From: Psoroptes ovis
Lineage: Eukaryota > Arthropoda > Arachnida > Sarcoptiformes > Psoroptidae
Direction of reading: 5' to 3'
Length of the DNA stretch: 64,000 nucleotides
Assembly: GCA_002943765.1 (NCBI GenBank)
Contig: PQWQ01000014.1
Coordinates: 558,001 to 622,000, forward strand
Shown here: one piece after another, positions 51,200 to 63,529 of the stretch
Position numbering within the stretch: position 1 is the first letter of the stretch
How the letters are laid out: each line of letters begins with the position of its first letter
Notes under the pieces: generated by a model
Told to the model about the DNA's origin: nothing
The model's input: the letters and a program-made list of their open reading frames with translations, nothing else
The model's database searches: none
Translations under genes and position numbers: made by a program

Positions 51200-54100
51200 A
51201 TGAATTATCAAAGCGGTTGTATAGGCTTCATTGCACATTCAATAAATCCGACAAGATGTCGAAGATGTTACAAAGATATTAGTGAACATAATCAACAGCA
51301 ACGAAAATTATCGACTGATGCGATTGGCTTACAGCCATCAACTTCATCATATTCGTCATCAGGTATGGCGTATTTTTTTACGCTGGTAAAAAATTGAATT
51401 TATCTATCTCTTAAACAGATAAAAATTTTCGAAGATCACAGCCACAGCAGCGTAGTGCTTCATTCTCAGCAGCATCATCATCAACAAAATTGGATTCATC
51501 AATTAATGATCAACAACAAACACAACAATCGGTTTCATTTACATTGAAACCGAAAAGTGTAAAATTTTCAGATAATAACAATGAAAAAATCATCGACAAT
51601 AATAATGATGAAAATGATGAAAAAAATGCTGGCGATGAAAATGATCCAATTGATGTGGCATTTACTGTTTGTGTTGGCGGCAAAAAGTCGGCAACACAAC
51701 AGCAGCAACAGCAACAACAAACACCAGCGAAAAATAAAAGTGAACAAGATTATCAAAGTCGAATAAAAGAATTGTGCATTGAATTAACAAAATCGAAAGA
51801 GAAAATTGATTTACTTGAAAGTAAAAATAAAGAATTAGAAGATATGGTACATATATTTAGTTTTATAGCTGAACAAATATACAATCGATTGATTTGTTTT
51901 TTTTATCTAAATTGCTTTTTTCTCTTTTTATTTTTCATTTATTTGTGCTTGATTAGAAAAAAGTTTTCAGCCAAAAAAATCAATCAATTAATTCAAATCG
52001 ACAAAATTTTGATGAAATAATCAAATTAAAACAGCGTATTAATGATATGGAAAATGAAATAAAAACATTAAAAAATGATAAAAAATCATTGGAAGAACGA
52101 ATCAAACGTAATAATTCTTCGGACAATGACACTGTTAGTGAATTGAAAAATAAATTAATGCAATCAGAAAAATTAGTAAAACAATTGACTCAAGAAAATG
52201 AAGACATTAAAAAAGATGTTAAAGAATTAGAAATTGAATTTCAAGAATTACATGATAATTTTCGTGAAGATCAATCATCAGAATTTCGTGTGATCAAACA
52301 TGAATTGGAATCGATGACAAAAAATTGTCGAATATTACAATTTAAATTGAAAAAAGCTGAAAAAAATATTGAACAATTAGATAATGAAAAATTAGATTTA
52401 CAGAAGCAATTGAATGATATCCTTGAAACATCTAAAATGGATGTTGATAAAAGAAAAATGAAAGAATTAGAAAATGAATTATCAATTGCCAAAGAAGTAT
52501 CATTAAAATTACATGCAGAAATTGAACAACTTAAAGAAGAAAGAATGAATTTTGAACAATTACAATTGTTACAACAAGACCATCCAAATAATAATAATAA
52601 TAATGATACCAATAAATTATCAGCACCATCATCATCATCATCATCAACAAATGAAACACGTAAACCGTCATTTGGTAAATTATCACCATCACCATCATTT
52701 GATCAGACAACTAAAGATTATGAACAAGTTGTTCGTGATCTTTATGATACGATGGAACGTGAAAAAGATCTTCAAGAACAGTTAAAATTTTCTGAAGAAG
52801 AAACACGTACGATGAGAAAAAAATTATCAACAATGGAACAAGAAAATGAAATACTAATGTTACAAATAAGAAAAATGACTATGAAAAATAATCAAACTAA
52901 AGGTATAATTTTATTATTATTTTAACTTTATATTATTTTTATGATATAATGTTATATTTTTATATAATAACAAAATTATCATTATTTATTTAAGTGTAAG
53001 CACAATTTATCTCTTCATCATTTTTATTTTTTCTGGCTCATTTCTTAGATGATGAAGAAAGTGAAAGTGATGAATTGAATCCAGATGAAATGAAATTACA
53101 TTTAGAATTATATGAACAAGAAATGATTGTGTTACGAAGAAAAACTGATGAACTTGAACAAGAAAATGAAAATTTTCAACAAGAAATAAAATATTTACAA
53201 GATAAATTAATATCACAACCTATAACAAAAGTAGAGATACCAGAAATACCGGCCGGATCTCCACCGAACATCATTTATGATCATAAAATTAAAATAATTG
53301 AAGCTGAAACACGTGAATTACGGAAAAAATTAATCGAAAAAGAAAAAGAAAATGAAAGTTTACGAACCGAAATTGAATTACATCGACGACGTGCATCGAA
53401 AGTTATAAATCGTACCCGTAGTCTGGATTCTGAAGGGCAATCATTAGATATGAAAAAGCAATTACAATTATTTGAACAAGAAGCAAATATTTTACGACAA
53501 AAATTAATAACATTAGAAAATGATAATGAAAAATTAACAAATGAAAATAAACGTTTACAATTGCGCATCAGTAAAAAACCTCCACCAGGACCTGTCGATC
53601 AATTACAAATGGAAAATATTGAATTAAAAGATAAAATACGTGAATTGGAACGTAAATGTGATTCATTAAAAACGGATCTTATGAATACAAAATTAAATAT
53701 TGAAACAACCGAAACTGAAACAGATTTTATTGCCAATCTAAAAAAACAATTAAGAAATAAAGAAAATGATAATGCTAATCTTCAATCAAAATTGGCACAG
53801 ATGGATATTGAAATGGCCAAAATTAATCGTGAATATAAAAAACTTAAAGACTCTTTAAATCCAAGGTCTGTATTTTCAAATTATAATCACCGATTTTCAT
53901 ACAATTTAAATTTAATTTTCATAATAATAATCATCATCGAAAACATTATTCAATTTGAATCAAAAGAAAAAATTTTACGCCTGTGATATGGCTTAGTTTA
54001 GCTTCTTTCACACATTCATTCAGTTCATTTAAAATTATTCTTTTATCGATTTTTTTTGTCAAAATTTTACATTTCATTTTACTTAATTTCGGCATCAGAT

Positions 54101-57100
54101 GTGATGAAACAAGTGACACATCTAAACACACGCACAGAATGAAAAGCATACAAATTAAGGCACAAAAAAACTTCAAATAGGCATAATCATGTAAATCATT
54201 TCAAAATTTCATTGAAAACATTTAAGAATGTGCATTTTTTAGGAATAGATTGGGAAAAATTGAATTGAATTGAATTTATTTGATTTTTTGTTTTTTTCCA
54301 TTTTTTTATTCAATTTTAAATATTACTTTTTATCAAATTTTCAGACGGAGAGTAAATAGAGTAATACGAGAAACAGCAACTCGTCTAGAATTGAAAGAAA
54401 TAATCAAAGAAATGGAAGATGAAATTGAACATTTACAAACAAATATACGTGGTAAAAATGCTGTGATTGAAAATTTGACCGAAGATATTTCCGAATTGAA
54501 ACAACGTTCGTCCACAAACGATATTGATAAATTGTCCAATAATAATAATAATACATCAAATAATCAAAATTATAATAATTTGAATGATATGAAAAATTCA
54601 CAAATTGATACAAATCAATTGAATGATTTGAAAAAACGTCTCGAAGAAGAACAACATCGAACTAAAAGCTTACAAGATAAATTAGATAAATTACAACAAC
54701 AAATGACGGATTCAAATCAACAAAATAAAAATAAAATAATCGACAATAATATTAATGATGATAAATTACAACAAAACAATAATGAAAGAATAATAAATGA
54801 ATTGAAAGATAAATTGAAAATTTCGAAAAATATTGAAAATGAATTGAATACGAAAATTAATGAATTAAAAATTGAATTAGAACGTGTCAAGAATTTAAAT
54901 AAACAGCTGTTTAATGATGTTAGTATTTGCTTTGTATTATTTTAAATTTTTTGTACAAATTTTGAATTTTTTAATTTTTAATTTTTCAATTTTTAATTTT
55001 CACTGTTGTTAATATATATGATTAAACAAAATGAAGAATGATAATAATCAATCAAAAACGAGTGGAACAAATCGATTGGATGAATATCGTAAAACAATAA
55101 ATGAATTAAATACACAATTAGAGAGACAACGTAATGAATTTAAAGAAAAAGAAATGAAAATTCGTGATGAATTGAATCAAAAAGTGGAAACCACATCGAA
55201 AAATATTCGTAAAGAAGTACATTTAGAATTACAATCATTACGTGAAGAATCGACTAATTATAAAAATCGTTCAAATGAATTGCAAACAAAATTAGAAAAA
55301 TCTGAAAAAGAAATAAAAGAATTGAATGAAAAATTACGTTTGAATCAAATACAGGTGAGAAAAGAACAGAATGATTCAATTGAAAAAATACAAGGATTAG
55401 AGAATCAATTGAAAACTGAACAACGTAAACGTGAACGATTGGAAAAAGAAATTGAAAATGTTGGCCGTAATCGTGAAGAAGAGCTATTACGTTCACAAGA
55501 GAAAATTGTACAATTGGAGCGTGAAATTCGGCGGCAACAAGCAAAATTGGATGATGTCGAATATGATTATACACAGCGATTAAATTCAAGTGAAAAAGAA
55601 TTGAATAGAATCAAACAAGATTATGACGATTTAACCAATAAATATGAAATGCTTGAAAAAGATTATGTTGATCTAAAATCACGATCAGTCACTGAAAAAG
55701 AAACACTTGTCGAAGCAGTTGCATCGTTGAAAAAAAGTTATGAAGAAAAATTGAATGAAATAAAAACATTGAAAGAAACATCTATGAGGTAATTGAAAAT
55801 AGAAAATTGATTGTTAATATAATTAATCAAATTGATTAATTGCTGTTGAAATGTTCTTTTCATTCTCTTCCTTTTTCTCTTCGTAATTTCATTTATCATT
55901 TCGATTAATAGTCAACGAAAAGAATGGTATAAGGAAAAATTGACTTTACAAGAACGTATAGCCGACTTGGAATCAAAATTAAATAAAGCCAATTTGGTCG
56001 AAGAAGAACGTAATCGACTTAAATTATTGATAACAGAAAAAGAAAATCTATTGAATTCATATCGTAAAGAGGAACGAATACATAATGAAGAACGTGAACG
56101 AAATCGTATCAAAATGGATTCATTACAGACAAGAATTGCTGAACTTGAACGAGTAGAGCGTAATGCTAGATTTATGAGCATTACTGGACGAGCACAAGTC
56201 GATAAAGAGTTACAAGACTATCGTATTCGTTTGGAGCATTCAGAAACATCTCATAAAGGAGAATTAGCAGCATTACATGCCGAATATGAAGGTCGTATGA
56301 AATTGCTTGGAGAAGAAGTTGAACATTTACAGCAGCAAATGGTGCATTTAGCACAAGAACGTGATAAATATCGAGAATCATTAGAAAAAAGTAAAGATCA
56401 ACAACAAGGAACATTTAAAGGCACTTTTCGTAATGAGATTGAAGATTTACATTCACAATTAAGAATAGTTCGTACTGATTTAGAGGGAGCATTACTAGAG
56501 AATCGTAATTTAAAAATTCAACATGGAACTGAAAAAAGTACATGGCAAATACAGTTGGCCGAATATAAAACACAGATTAATCAATTGGAAGAAAGGATTT
56601 TATTGGAAACAAGAGGGGCTACTAGAAATTATGCTCGCACCAAAATGGAATTAGCATGGGAGAAAGAGCGGCAAGAAAATTTGCGGTTATTACAGGATAC
56701 ACAAAAATTCATACAAGAATTACGTGATAAATTAATTGGAGTTGAAAGTCTTCGTGATAAAGAACGTGATGAAGCACGACGACAGTTATTAGAATTGAAA
56801 ACAAACATGGATAAAGAACATGTTGAAACACAACAAAAAATTGCCGAACTACAATTCGATTTGTTGGCATTAAAAGAAATGCATGCACGATTAAAATCAC
56901 AAAATGAACGCTATAAACGTGAACGGGCAATATTTGAAAAAGCTAAAATAGATTTTATTGACAATGAAATAGCAGAATTATGTAAAATCGCTGATTCTGT
57001 TTCTTCGGTCAGTTCTCCAACGAAAACTTCACGCCTAACCGTTACTCAACCAAACAAGACCAATACATCAAATAATCAAAATGAAATTGTTCAAGCCATC

Positions 57101-58183
57101 AATCAACTCAAAGAACGACTACAATCGAAATACAACGAAATTATGGAAGAAACAAGGGCTACATCACAAATTAGCATTTCATCGAACATGAATGGCCGCT
57201 ATACTGGCGGATCTAGTACATCGCTGGCTTCTGCCACAAATTTACCGCCACCTAGTCATATAAAACGAGCACCACCAAGACTAAAATTGGTTAAAAAATC
57301 ATTATCATTAGACCAACAATTACGCGGTGCATCGCAAGAACGTATCTGGGATTCTGATCGTTCATTGAATAGTACACCTAATTCATCAGTCAGTAATCTT
57401 CGCGGTCGTTATGGTGGTGGCTATGAATCGGATTCATCTGGATCAGGATTTTTTGTACCATCTAGTACATTGTTACGCTTACGAACGAATTTCACCAAAG
57501 ATTCATCATTTACTGGTGGCGGTAGTGATTCAGATACAAGTGCAATTTCATCAGCTGAACCAAAGAAAAAATTAACATTAAAAGATAAATTTAAAATTAG
57601 AAAATCATCAAAACAAGTAACATCGGATGATGAACAAGCTATCAAAGAAAAACTAGCATCATATGGATTCGATAAAAGTCCTATCGAATTAGCTAAACAG
57701 CGTGAAAAGAAAGAAAAAAGTTTACGTTATAAAATATCGAAAACATTATCAAAAACATTTTCACGCAGTGCATCGGTATTATCAGAAACATTAGAATCTA
57801 ATCAATCATCTAGACAACAGCAGCATCAGCAACAGCAATCGACCAATAGAACAAGATCACCAACAAGATCTAAATCACCAGAATCTAAGAGAACAACTTC
57901 AAAAAAGGTTTGTGTGCGAAATGTTTGACACATTTTTTTCCTTCAAAAATAAAAATTTTAATCAATTTTTCTTTTTTCTTACCATGTTTCACATGTAATC
58001 GAAAACGAAAAATAGTTGCATCAAGAAACCAATCCAATCGTATATCAGGTTCCTGGTGTAGCACAATTGAAACAAAAACCAATGCAAAAATCAAATTTAG
58101 CTATACCACCATCGATTGTGAAACATTCAAACGATACTCCACCACCTAAAATCAAAATTTATCGTACCGAAACAAATGTTTAA
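51200..58183 (+). CDS. MTCL/SOGA-like giant coiled-coil protein, 8 exons, 1947 aa
   Basis: Exons: 51200-51362, 51419-51846, 51957-52902, 53049-53865, 54345-54918, 55037-55788, 55912-57907 and 58016-58183; total 5844 nt, exactly 1948 codons. An in-frame TAA at 51188 supports the start. The N-terminus has a Cys/His motif (residues 7-30) and KSVKFSD. Residues about 170-1550 are almost wholly coiled coil. LQEQLKFSEEETRTMRKKL (about 465) and MKKQLQLFEQEANILRQKL (about 665) resemble the repeated EEEA-x-MRKKM and EEEANIL-x-RK motifs of MTCL1/SOGA microtubule-crosslinking proteins. The C-terminal third has basic, Ser-rich segments, KRAPPRLKLVKKSLSLDQQL and SLRYKISKTLSKTFSRSASV (about 1825), and ends KIKIYRTETNV. 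Relatives bind and stabilise microtubules and organise cell polarity. The exon 6 acceptor (AAATGAAG, 55036) is weak. Family assignment is from memory; other coiled-coil families remain possible. Confidence 0.78.
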
Positions 58184-58577
58184 AGTTTTTTTTTTTTTTT
58201 TTTTGAAAAGAAAACTTTTTTTCCCTCTTGAAAATCATCATCAAATTTTTATCAAAAATTATCAAATTGAACCTTATTCATTACCTTATCAATTACCCTT
58301 CAACGCCTTTAGCACTATTTACAATGTTCACTCATGTTTTATATTTGATTTTGTTCATGTTCATTTTTTTTTCATTCTACACATCTATTTTATTGATTAA
58401 TTTTTACTATTAAAAACAAATTTTTTTTCTCGTTTTCTAATATGTTTATAATAGAATTTGTGTGATAAAAATGTTTGATTGTCAATAATAAACATTTTCA
58501 TTATTTCGTTATAAACTATTATTTCTGAATAACTACTATTTTCTCCAATATTGAAATTACCATCATCATCATCATCA
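58184..58577. other. Convergent 3' UTR/intergenic spacer
   Basis: About 0.4 kb between the MTCL-like stop and the SLC17 stop. It contains an 18-T run just after the first stop, an AATAAA near 58485 for the plus gene and TTTATT near 58388 (AATAAA on minus) for the SLC17 gene. The two signals lie beyond each other, so the two 3' UTRs may overlap. Confidence 0.6.
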
Positions 58578-60733
58578 TCATTCACCAATATTTTCATAGT
58601 CATCCTTATCATCATTATTATCCCATTTTTGTCGTTCATTCGAACCAAATATTGCAAATATTAATGCTGAAATAATATAAATAATACATGATAAATAAAA
58701 TACTTGATTCCATCCATTATTTGTTGTAGTCGGTGTTGTTGTTGTTGACAATGATGATGATGATGATTGTTTTTCAACATTGGTCATTATAATACCGACA
58801 ACATATGGCGCAAATATACCGGCAAAATTTGCAAAACAATTTGTAATGCCCATCAATGTACTGGCATATTTTGGAGACATATCTACATGTGTAACATGAT
58901 AACCGGCTAAAAACATGCCATTTATACCTAATGATACGGTGAATAATATTATATTCCATGTAGATTTATCATTAATTTCATCATTATCATTGATTTGAAT
59001 CAATAGTAATAAACAAATTGTAGGCCCAAGAAATGCAATTGTGTTGGCCGTTTTTCTTAATGTACCTAAACGAAAAATTTGTTTTGAATATAATTTATCA
59101 CAAATATAACCGGCAAAGCAGCCAACAATTGCTTGAAATAAATATGGTAATGATGAATATAATCCATTCTATAATTCATTTTTTTTCAAAAATTTAAATT
59201 TATAATTTAAAATTTGAATTTCGAATTTATACTTACTTTTTTAATATCAAAATTCAAGACATTTTTAAAATAACGTGGTAATTGTGTTAGAAATGTATAG
59301 AAACCCCAATTTTGTCCGAAATGAGCGATTACTAATGCCCATAAAGGTATCGATGTTGCAATGGCTCGCCATGGCATTTTATTGGTTTTCTTAATTTTTC
59401 ATTTGAAAAAATTTTAGCGCTAAATTTAATCTCTTATCAAATAGATAAATAAAATAATCTTACTTTTTTTCTAATTTCATAATTACGATTAGCCAATATC
59501 ATTTCTAATTCTTTTCGCTGAATTGTTGGATGAGTTTCCGGTGTTTCATATATTATCAACAGCCAAACGATCGACCATATTAATCCAATTGAGCCAAATA
59601 CATAAAATACTGATGGCCAACCACCGAAAAATTTTGAATCACACAATAAAGCAGCGATAGGCATCGTTAATACTGTACCAATTTGTGAGCCAGAATACAT
59701 AAATGTAGACATACGGCTACGTTCATATAATGGTATCCATTTGGCAAACATTGAATGCATACAAGGATACGCTAATCCCTATATGAGAGAAAATAAATTT
59801 CAAATAATTGAAAATAAATTAATATTCTCAAAGAAGAAAAAAAATCAATTTGAATCAAATATGAATAATAATATAATCAAACCTCGAATAAACCTTCCAA
59901 TACACGACAAGCAATAAATAGTGAATAATGTATTCGTGCAGCAAATGGACTAATGATTGTCAATAGTGATGTAGCCATTATACCATAACCAAAAAACCAT
60001 TTCGAACCAAATTTATCGGCTAATCTACCACCAGGAAATTGTAATATTACATAACCGGCAAAAAAACTACTTAAAATCAATGCCTGTACATTTTCATTCC
60101 AATCGAATTTATCATTTTCACTATTATCTGTCAATTTAATGGTCATAAAATTATCATTATTGGTATCATTATTTGGTATCATTAAATATCTTATCATTAC
60201 CATTATTATCATTATTGATTATTATCAATGTTTGATTTGTTGCTGTATCATTAGTTGTATTATTTTTATTACTATCGACTACCATCGAAACAATTGCAAC
60301 GGATAAATTTACACGTAACATATACAATATATTGTAACCGAAAAAACCCATTAAAACCAAGATAAATCTTTTCGGTAAACATTGAAATGATTCTACAATG
60401 AAAAAAAAAGATAAAATCATCATTATTGTAAGCATAAATATATTAATAATGATTAATTTCAAATTGATTATTCATATACATTGATTTTTTGACAATGAAT
60501 GAATGAAATTTGTTAAAAAATGATTAATTATTATATCATATATCTTTTATGAATATATATCCATCTGATTTCTTATATACCTATTACGATTATTATTAAT
60601 ATTTAAAATGGCAGAATTTTACTTTATACCTACTTGTCATGAATGTTTTTCGATCAGATATTACTATGTTTGATTCATTTTCTTGTCCATCGCGATTAGA
60701 CGATAAATTTTGTCGTGTTTTTGATAGATTCAT
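58578..60733 (-). CDS. SLC17-family anion transporter (sialin/phosphate cotransporter-like), 531 aa
   Basis: Exons in transcription order: 60733-60634, 60392-60201, 60127-59883, 59778-59464, 59389-59237 and 59168-58578; 1596 nt, 532 codons. It is a 12-helix major-facilitator protein of the SLC17 type, which moves organic anions or phosphate with H+ or Na+. Motifs: PKRFILVLMGFFGYNILYML then RVNLSVAIVSMV (TM1), an Asn-rich luminal loop with NxT/NxS sites, FFAGYVILQFPGGRLADKFG (TM2 and loop 2-3), EGLAYPCMHSMFAKW (TM4), ETPETHPTI, MPWRAIATSIPLWALVIAHF and GQNWGFYTFLTQLPRYFKN. The C-terminal half has SPKYASTLMGITNCFANFAG. Length fits SLC17A5-like proteins. The substrate cannot be read from sequence. 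It is divergent from BRF1 and convergent with the MTCL-like gene. The 73-nt intron between exons 2 and 3 resolves an apparent frameshift. Confidence 0.9.
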
Positions 60734-61273
60734 TATTTTTTTTTCTTCGTTTTCTCAAGCAATGTTATTTATTGTAGAAAATATTTCAAGTTGATGGATT
60801 AATTCATAAATTATACATATATGGAAAAATGACAGCCATACAACAAACATGAATCTGCTCAAAATATCATAACTATCATTTCATCAGATTGTTTCCTTCG
60901 TTTCAAATCAACGTGATTTTTTTTCATATATCCAATTTCAATCTTATATACTAAAAATAAAAGTTAGAGAAAATAATGAAAAATTAAAACGTAAGAAATA
61001 AAATTTGAAAATTTTTTTTGAAACACAAATTTATTGCCATCTGCCGCGGGGCTTATTAAATAATTTTGATCACAATTTATTTGAAAGGGTTTTGTTTTGA
61101 ATGTTTTGATCAGAAAATGTTTTCAATTTGTTTGTTTTGTTTTGGTTATGTTTTGGTCAAAATGTTTTTAAAATTAATTTTTTGAATTTAAATTTCGATG
61201 AATTAAAATATTATCTCAGATTTTAACTAGATTTTGTTTCATTTTTCAATGTTTTTATTTGAATAAACAAAAA
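60734..61273. promoter_or_regulatory. Shared divergent promoter region, SLC17 / BRF1
   Basis: 540 bp separate the two start codons, which point away from each other, so both core promoters and 5' UTRs must lie here unless upstream non-coding exons exist. A GC-containing patch, CATCTGCCGCGGGGC (about 61038-61052), stands out in AT-rich DNA. Repeats of TTTTGATCA, TTTTGGTTATG and TTTTGGTCA lie at 61107-61160. No TATA box is proposed with confidence. Confidence 0.5.
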
Positions 61274-63414
61274 ATGTCGGCAACAATTTGTTATTTATGC
61301 AATAAAGGTGAAATTGTTCATGATAAAAAAATGTCAGGCATGTTTTGCACTGGTTGTGGTGAATGTTTTGAATTGGGGGCATTTACTGATGAAGTACAAT
61401 ATCGTGAAGATGATCGTGGCCGATATTTAGCTGTAGGTTCAACTTACAGTGTTGAAAAAGGCTTTGTAAATAGGTAAATTTTATTTGATTAATTTTGCAC
61501 ATTAGTAATTATATTGTTGTTGTCAATCACAGTAAATTTTCCAGTCACGGTCAGTGTTTAGCATCTGTAGACAATGCAAAAACAATTTTACGACGTTATT
61601 GTGATAAATTATACATTAGTGAATCGTTTGCACAAATATCAAGTGGTTTTTATCATCAACTATTAATCAAAAAATATATGAATGGCAGACGCTTAAATGT
61701 TGTATTAGCTGCATGTCTTTATATTGCTGTACGCACTGAAGGTGCTAATGTTATATTATTGGATATAAGTGATGTCGCTGAAGCTAATGTTTATGATATT
61801 GGACGTTATTATTTCCAGATTATTCGTTTATTGCATTTTAATATTCAAACAGTTGATCCAAGTGAATATATTGTAAGATTTGTTGATATGCTAAACATTG
61901 GTGATAGATCACTGTCACAAGTAAAACGTTCAGCATTATCGATTCGTGAAACAGCAAATAGAATAGTTCAGCGCATGAAACGTGATTGGATTCATTTTGG
62001 TCGCAGACCATCTGGTGTATGTGCTGCAGCCATATTAGTTGCTGCTCGCATTAACAATGTTCGCTGTTCTTTCAAAGATATTATTTCGATTGCAAAAGTT
62101 TGTGAATCAACTATACGTAAACGTATAAATGAATTTGTCGAAACACCTGCAAGTTTATTGACATATAAGGAATTCATGTCAAACGATTTGAATGAAGAAG
62201 AAGATCCACCAGCTTTTAAATTATCATCATCATTGAATGCTGATATTGAAGCTAATTTGAAAAAAGCCGAAAAATATCAAGATATCATTGATGAACATTT
62301 GAAAGAATCAAGAGTCAAATTACGAGGAATGTATGCTAAATTTTTGAAAGATATACTTAAATCACAAGAAGGAAATGATGGTGGCGAGAAATGCAAAGAT
62401 GATGAAACATCAATCATTCAAGAAACAATCATTGACCATAATATATTATCAATTGATGGTAATATCACCAAAATGAATCAAGAAGTGTACGTTGAAGATC
62501 ATGGTAATCCATCCAAAGAAGAAATTGAATATTGGGCAGAATTAAGGCCATCGGCAAAAAGTCTCGGTTTGTTGAAACGTGAAACGATCATAGAAGAAAC
62601 TGTCGAATATCAAGATTTACTAGACAAAAATCTTGATGAAGATATTGATGATGATGAGATTAATGCATATATCATCGAAGATCAAACCGAAATCACTCAA
62701 CGACAAATGGAATGGACGACGTTGAATCAAGAATTCTTGGAAAAAGAAGCACAAGAATTATTGAAGCGTAAACAGCAAGAAGAAGAAGGACAAGAAGATA
62801 ATAAAGATAATGACAAAGAACCAAGTGGTAAATCGAAGAAAAAACGTCGAAAAACAGATAAAGTTGATACAGCAGCCAACAGTGCTAGTGAAGCAGTACA
62901 AGCAGCTGCCAAAGCTAAATCAATTCAATTGAATTCAAATTTAAATCTTAAAGAATTATTCAATGAAGAATCGACAACATCTGAGCAATCAAAACCAAGC
63001 ACTAATGATGTAGGGGCTAGTGTTAGCACAAATCAATCAGACAAAAAAATTACCTCAGAACCAAGTGAAGCAACCGCACATTTAGTATCTTTATATCATT
63101 CCTATGCAAAAAATAAAACACCTACGGATAAGGAAGAAGAAGTCGATAATCAAGATATTATCGAAACATTAAAATCAGATGTTGACAAAAAAGATGATGA
63201 TAATGATGACAATATTATAAAATCAGCTATTGATGATGTGGATGATTATTATAATAATGATGATGATGATAATAATAATGTTGATCCTGATGATGATGAC
63301 GACGATGATGATGAATTTCAAAAAATTAAACAAAAATATAGCATGCAAAATGATGATGATGGTGGTGGTGGTGGTGGCGGATATGGTGATGATTATGAAG
63401 ATTGTGGTTTTTAA
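61274..63414 (+). CDS. BRF1: BRF1, TFIIIB 90 kDa subunit (TFIIB-related factor), 693 aa
   Basis: Exons 61274-61473 and 61533-63414 (2082 nt). BRF1 joins TBP and BDP1 in TFIIIB, which recruits RNA polymerase III to tRNA and 5S genes in the nucleus. The N-terminal zinc ribbon is CYLC (Cys6, Cys9) with FCTGC (Cys25, Cys28). Two cyclin folds follow, including VVLAACLYIAVRTEG, then MKRDWIHFGRRPSGVCAAAI and VAARINNVRCSFKDI, VCESTIRKRINEF and EEEDPPAFK, all close to animal BRF1. LLDKNLDEDIDDDEINAYII and MEWTTLNQEFLEKEA match homology block II, which binds TBP. The tail is Lys/Arg-rich, then very acidic with Asp/Asn runs, ending GYGDDYEDCGF. The single intron is 59 nt; an acceptor 12 nt later (61544) would also keep frame. 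The ATG at 61274 follows an AAAA context. Confidence 0.95.
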
Positions 63415-63529
63415 TATTTGAAATATTTTATCAATAAATCAATCGTGTCAATGAACCTGATCTGTAATTTTGTTTATATATTTGTTCCCTAATTTTATCT
63501 GCATTTTTCTGATTTTTTTCCACATTTTT
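63415..63529. other. Short convergent spacer, BRF1 / ALKBH4
   Basis: 115 bp separate the two stop codons. ATTTTATCAATAAATCAATC gives a possible AATAAA for BRF1 at about 63433. The two transcripts probably overlap at their 3' ends. Confidence 0.55.

Noticed and set aside
51847..52019. Extension of the MTCL-like exon 2 frame to a stop at 52020
   Set aside because: The frame beyond 51846 turns into Phe/Leu-rich intron sequence. Splicing at GTACAT to 51957 keeps the coiled-coil frame.
52271..56930. Antisense frames of 70-110 codons opposite the MTCL-like exons
   Set aside because: They are mirror images of the coiled-coil coding sequence, with no independent signals.
60128..60212. Frameshift or pseudogene call for the SLC17 gene
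   Set aside because: A 73-nt intron with fitting phase explains it, and the complete coding length divides by three.
61259..61273. Upstream start for BRF1 at 61259
   Set aside because: The codon is TTG; the ATG at 61274 gives the normal short leader before the zinc ribbon.
61533..61544. Alternative BRF1 acceptor 12 nt downstream (TTCCAG)
   Set aside because: Both keep frame. The CACAG acceptor is nearer the donor and follows a pyrimidine-containing tract, so it was preferred, but only RNA can settle it.
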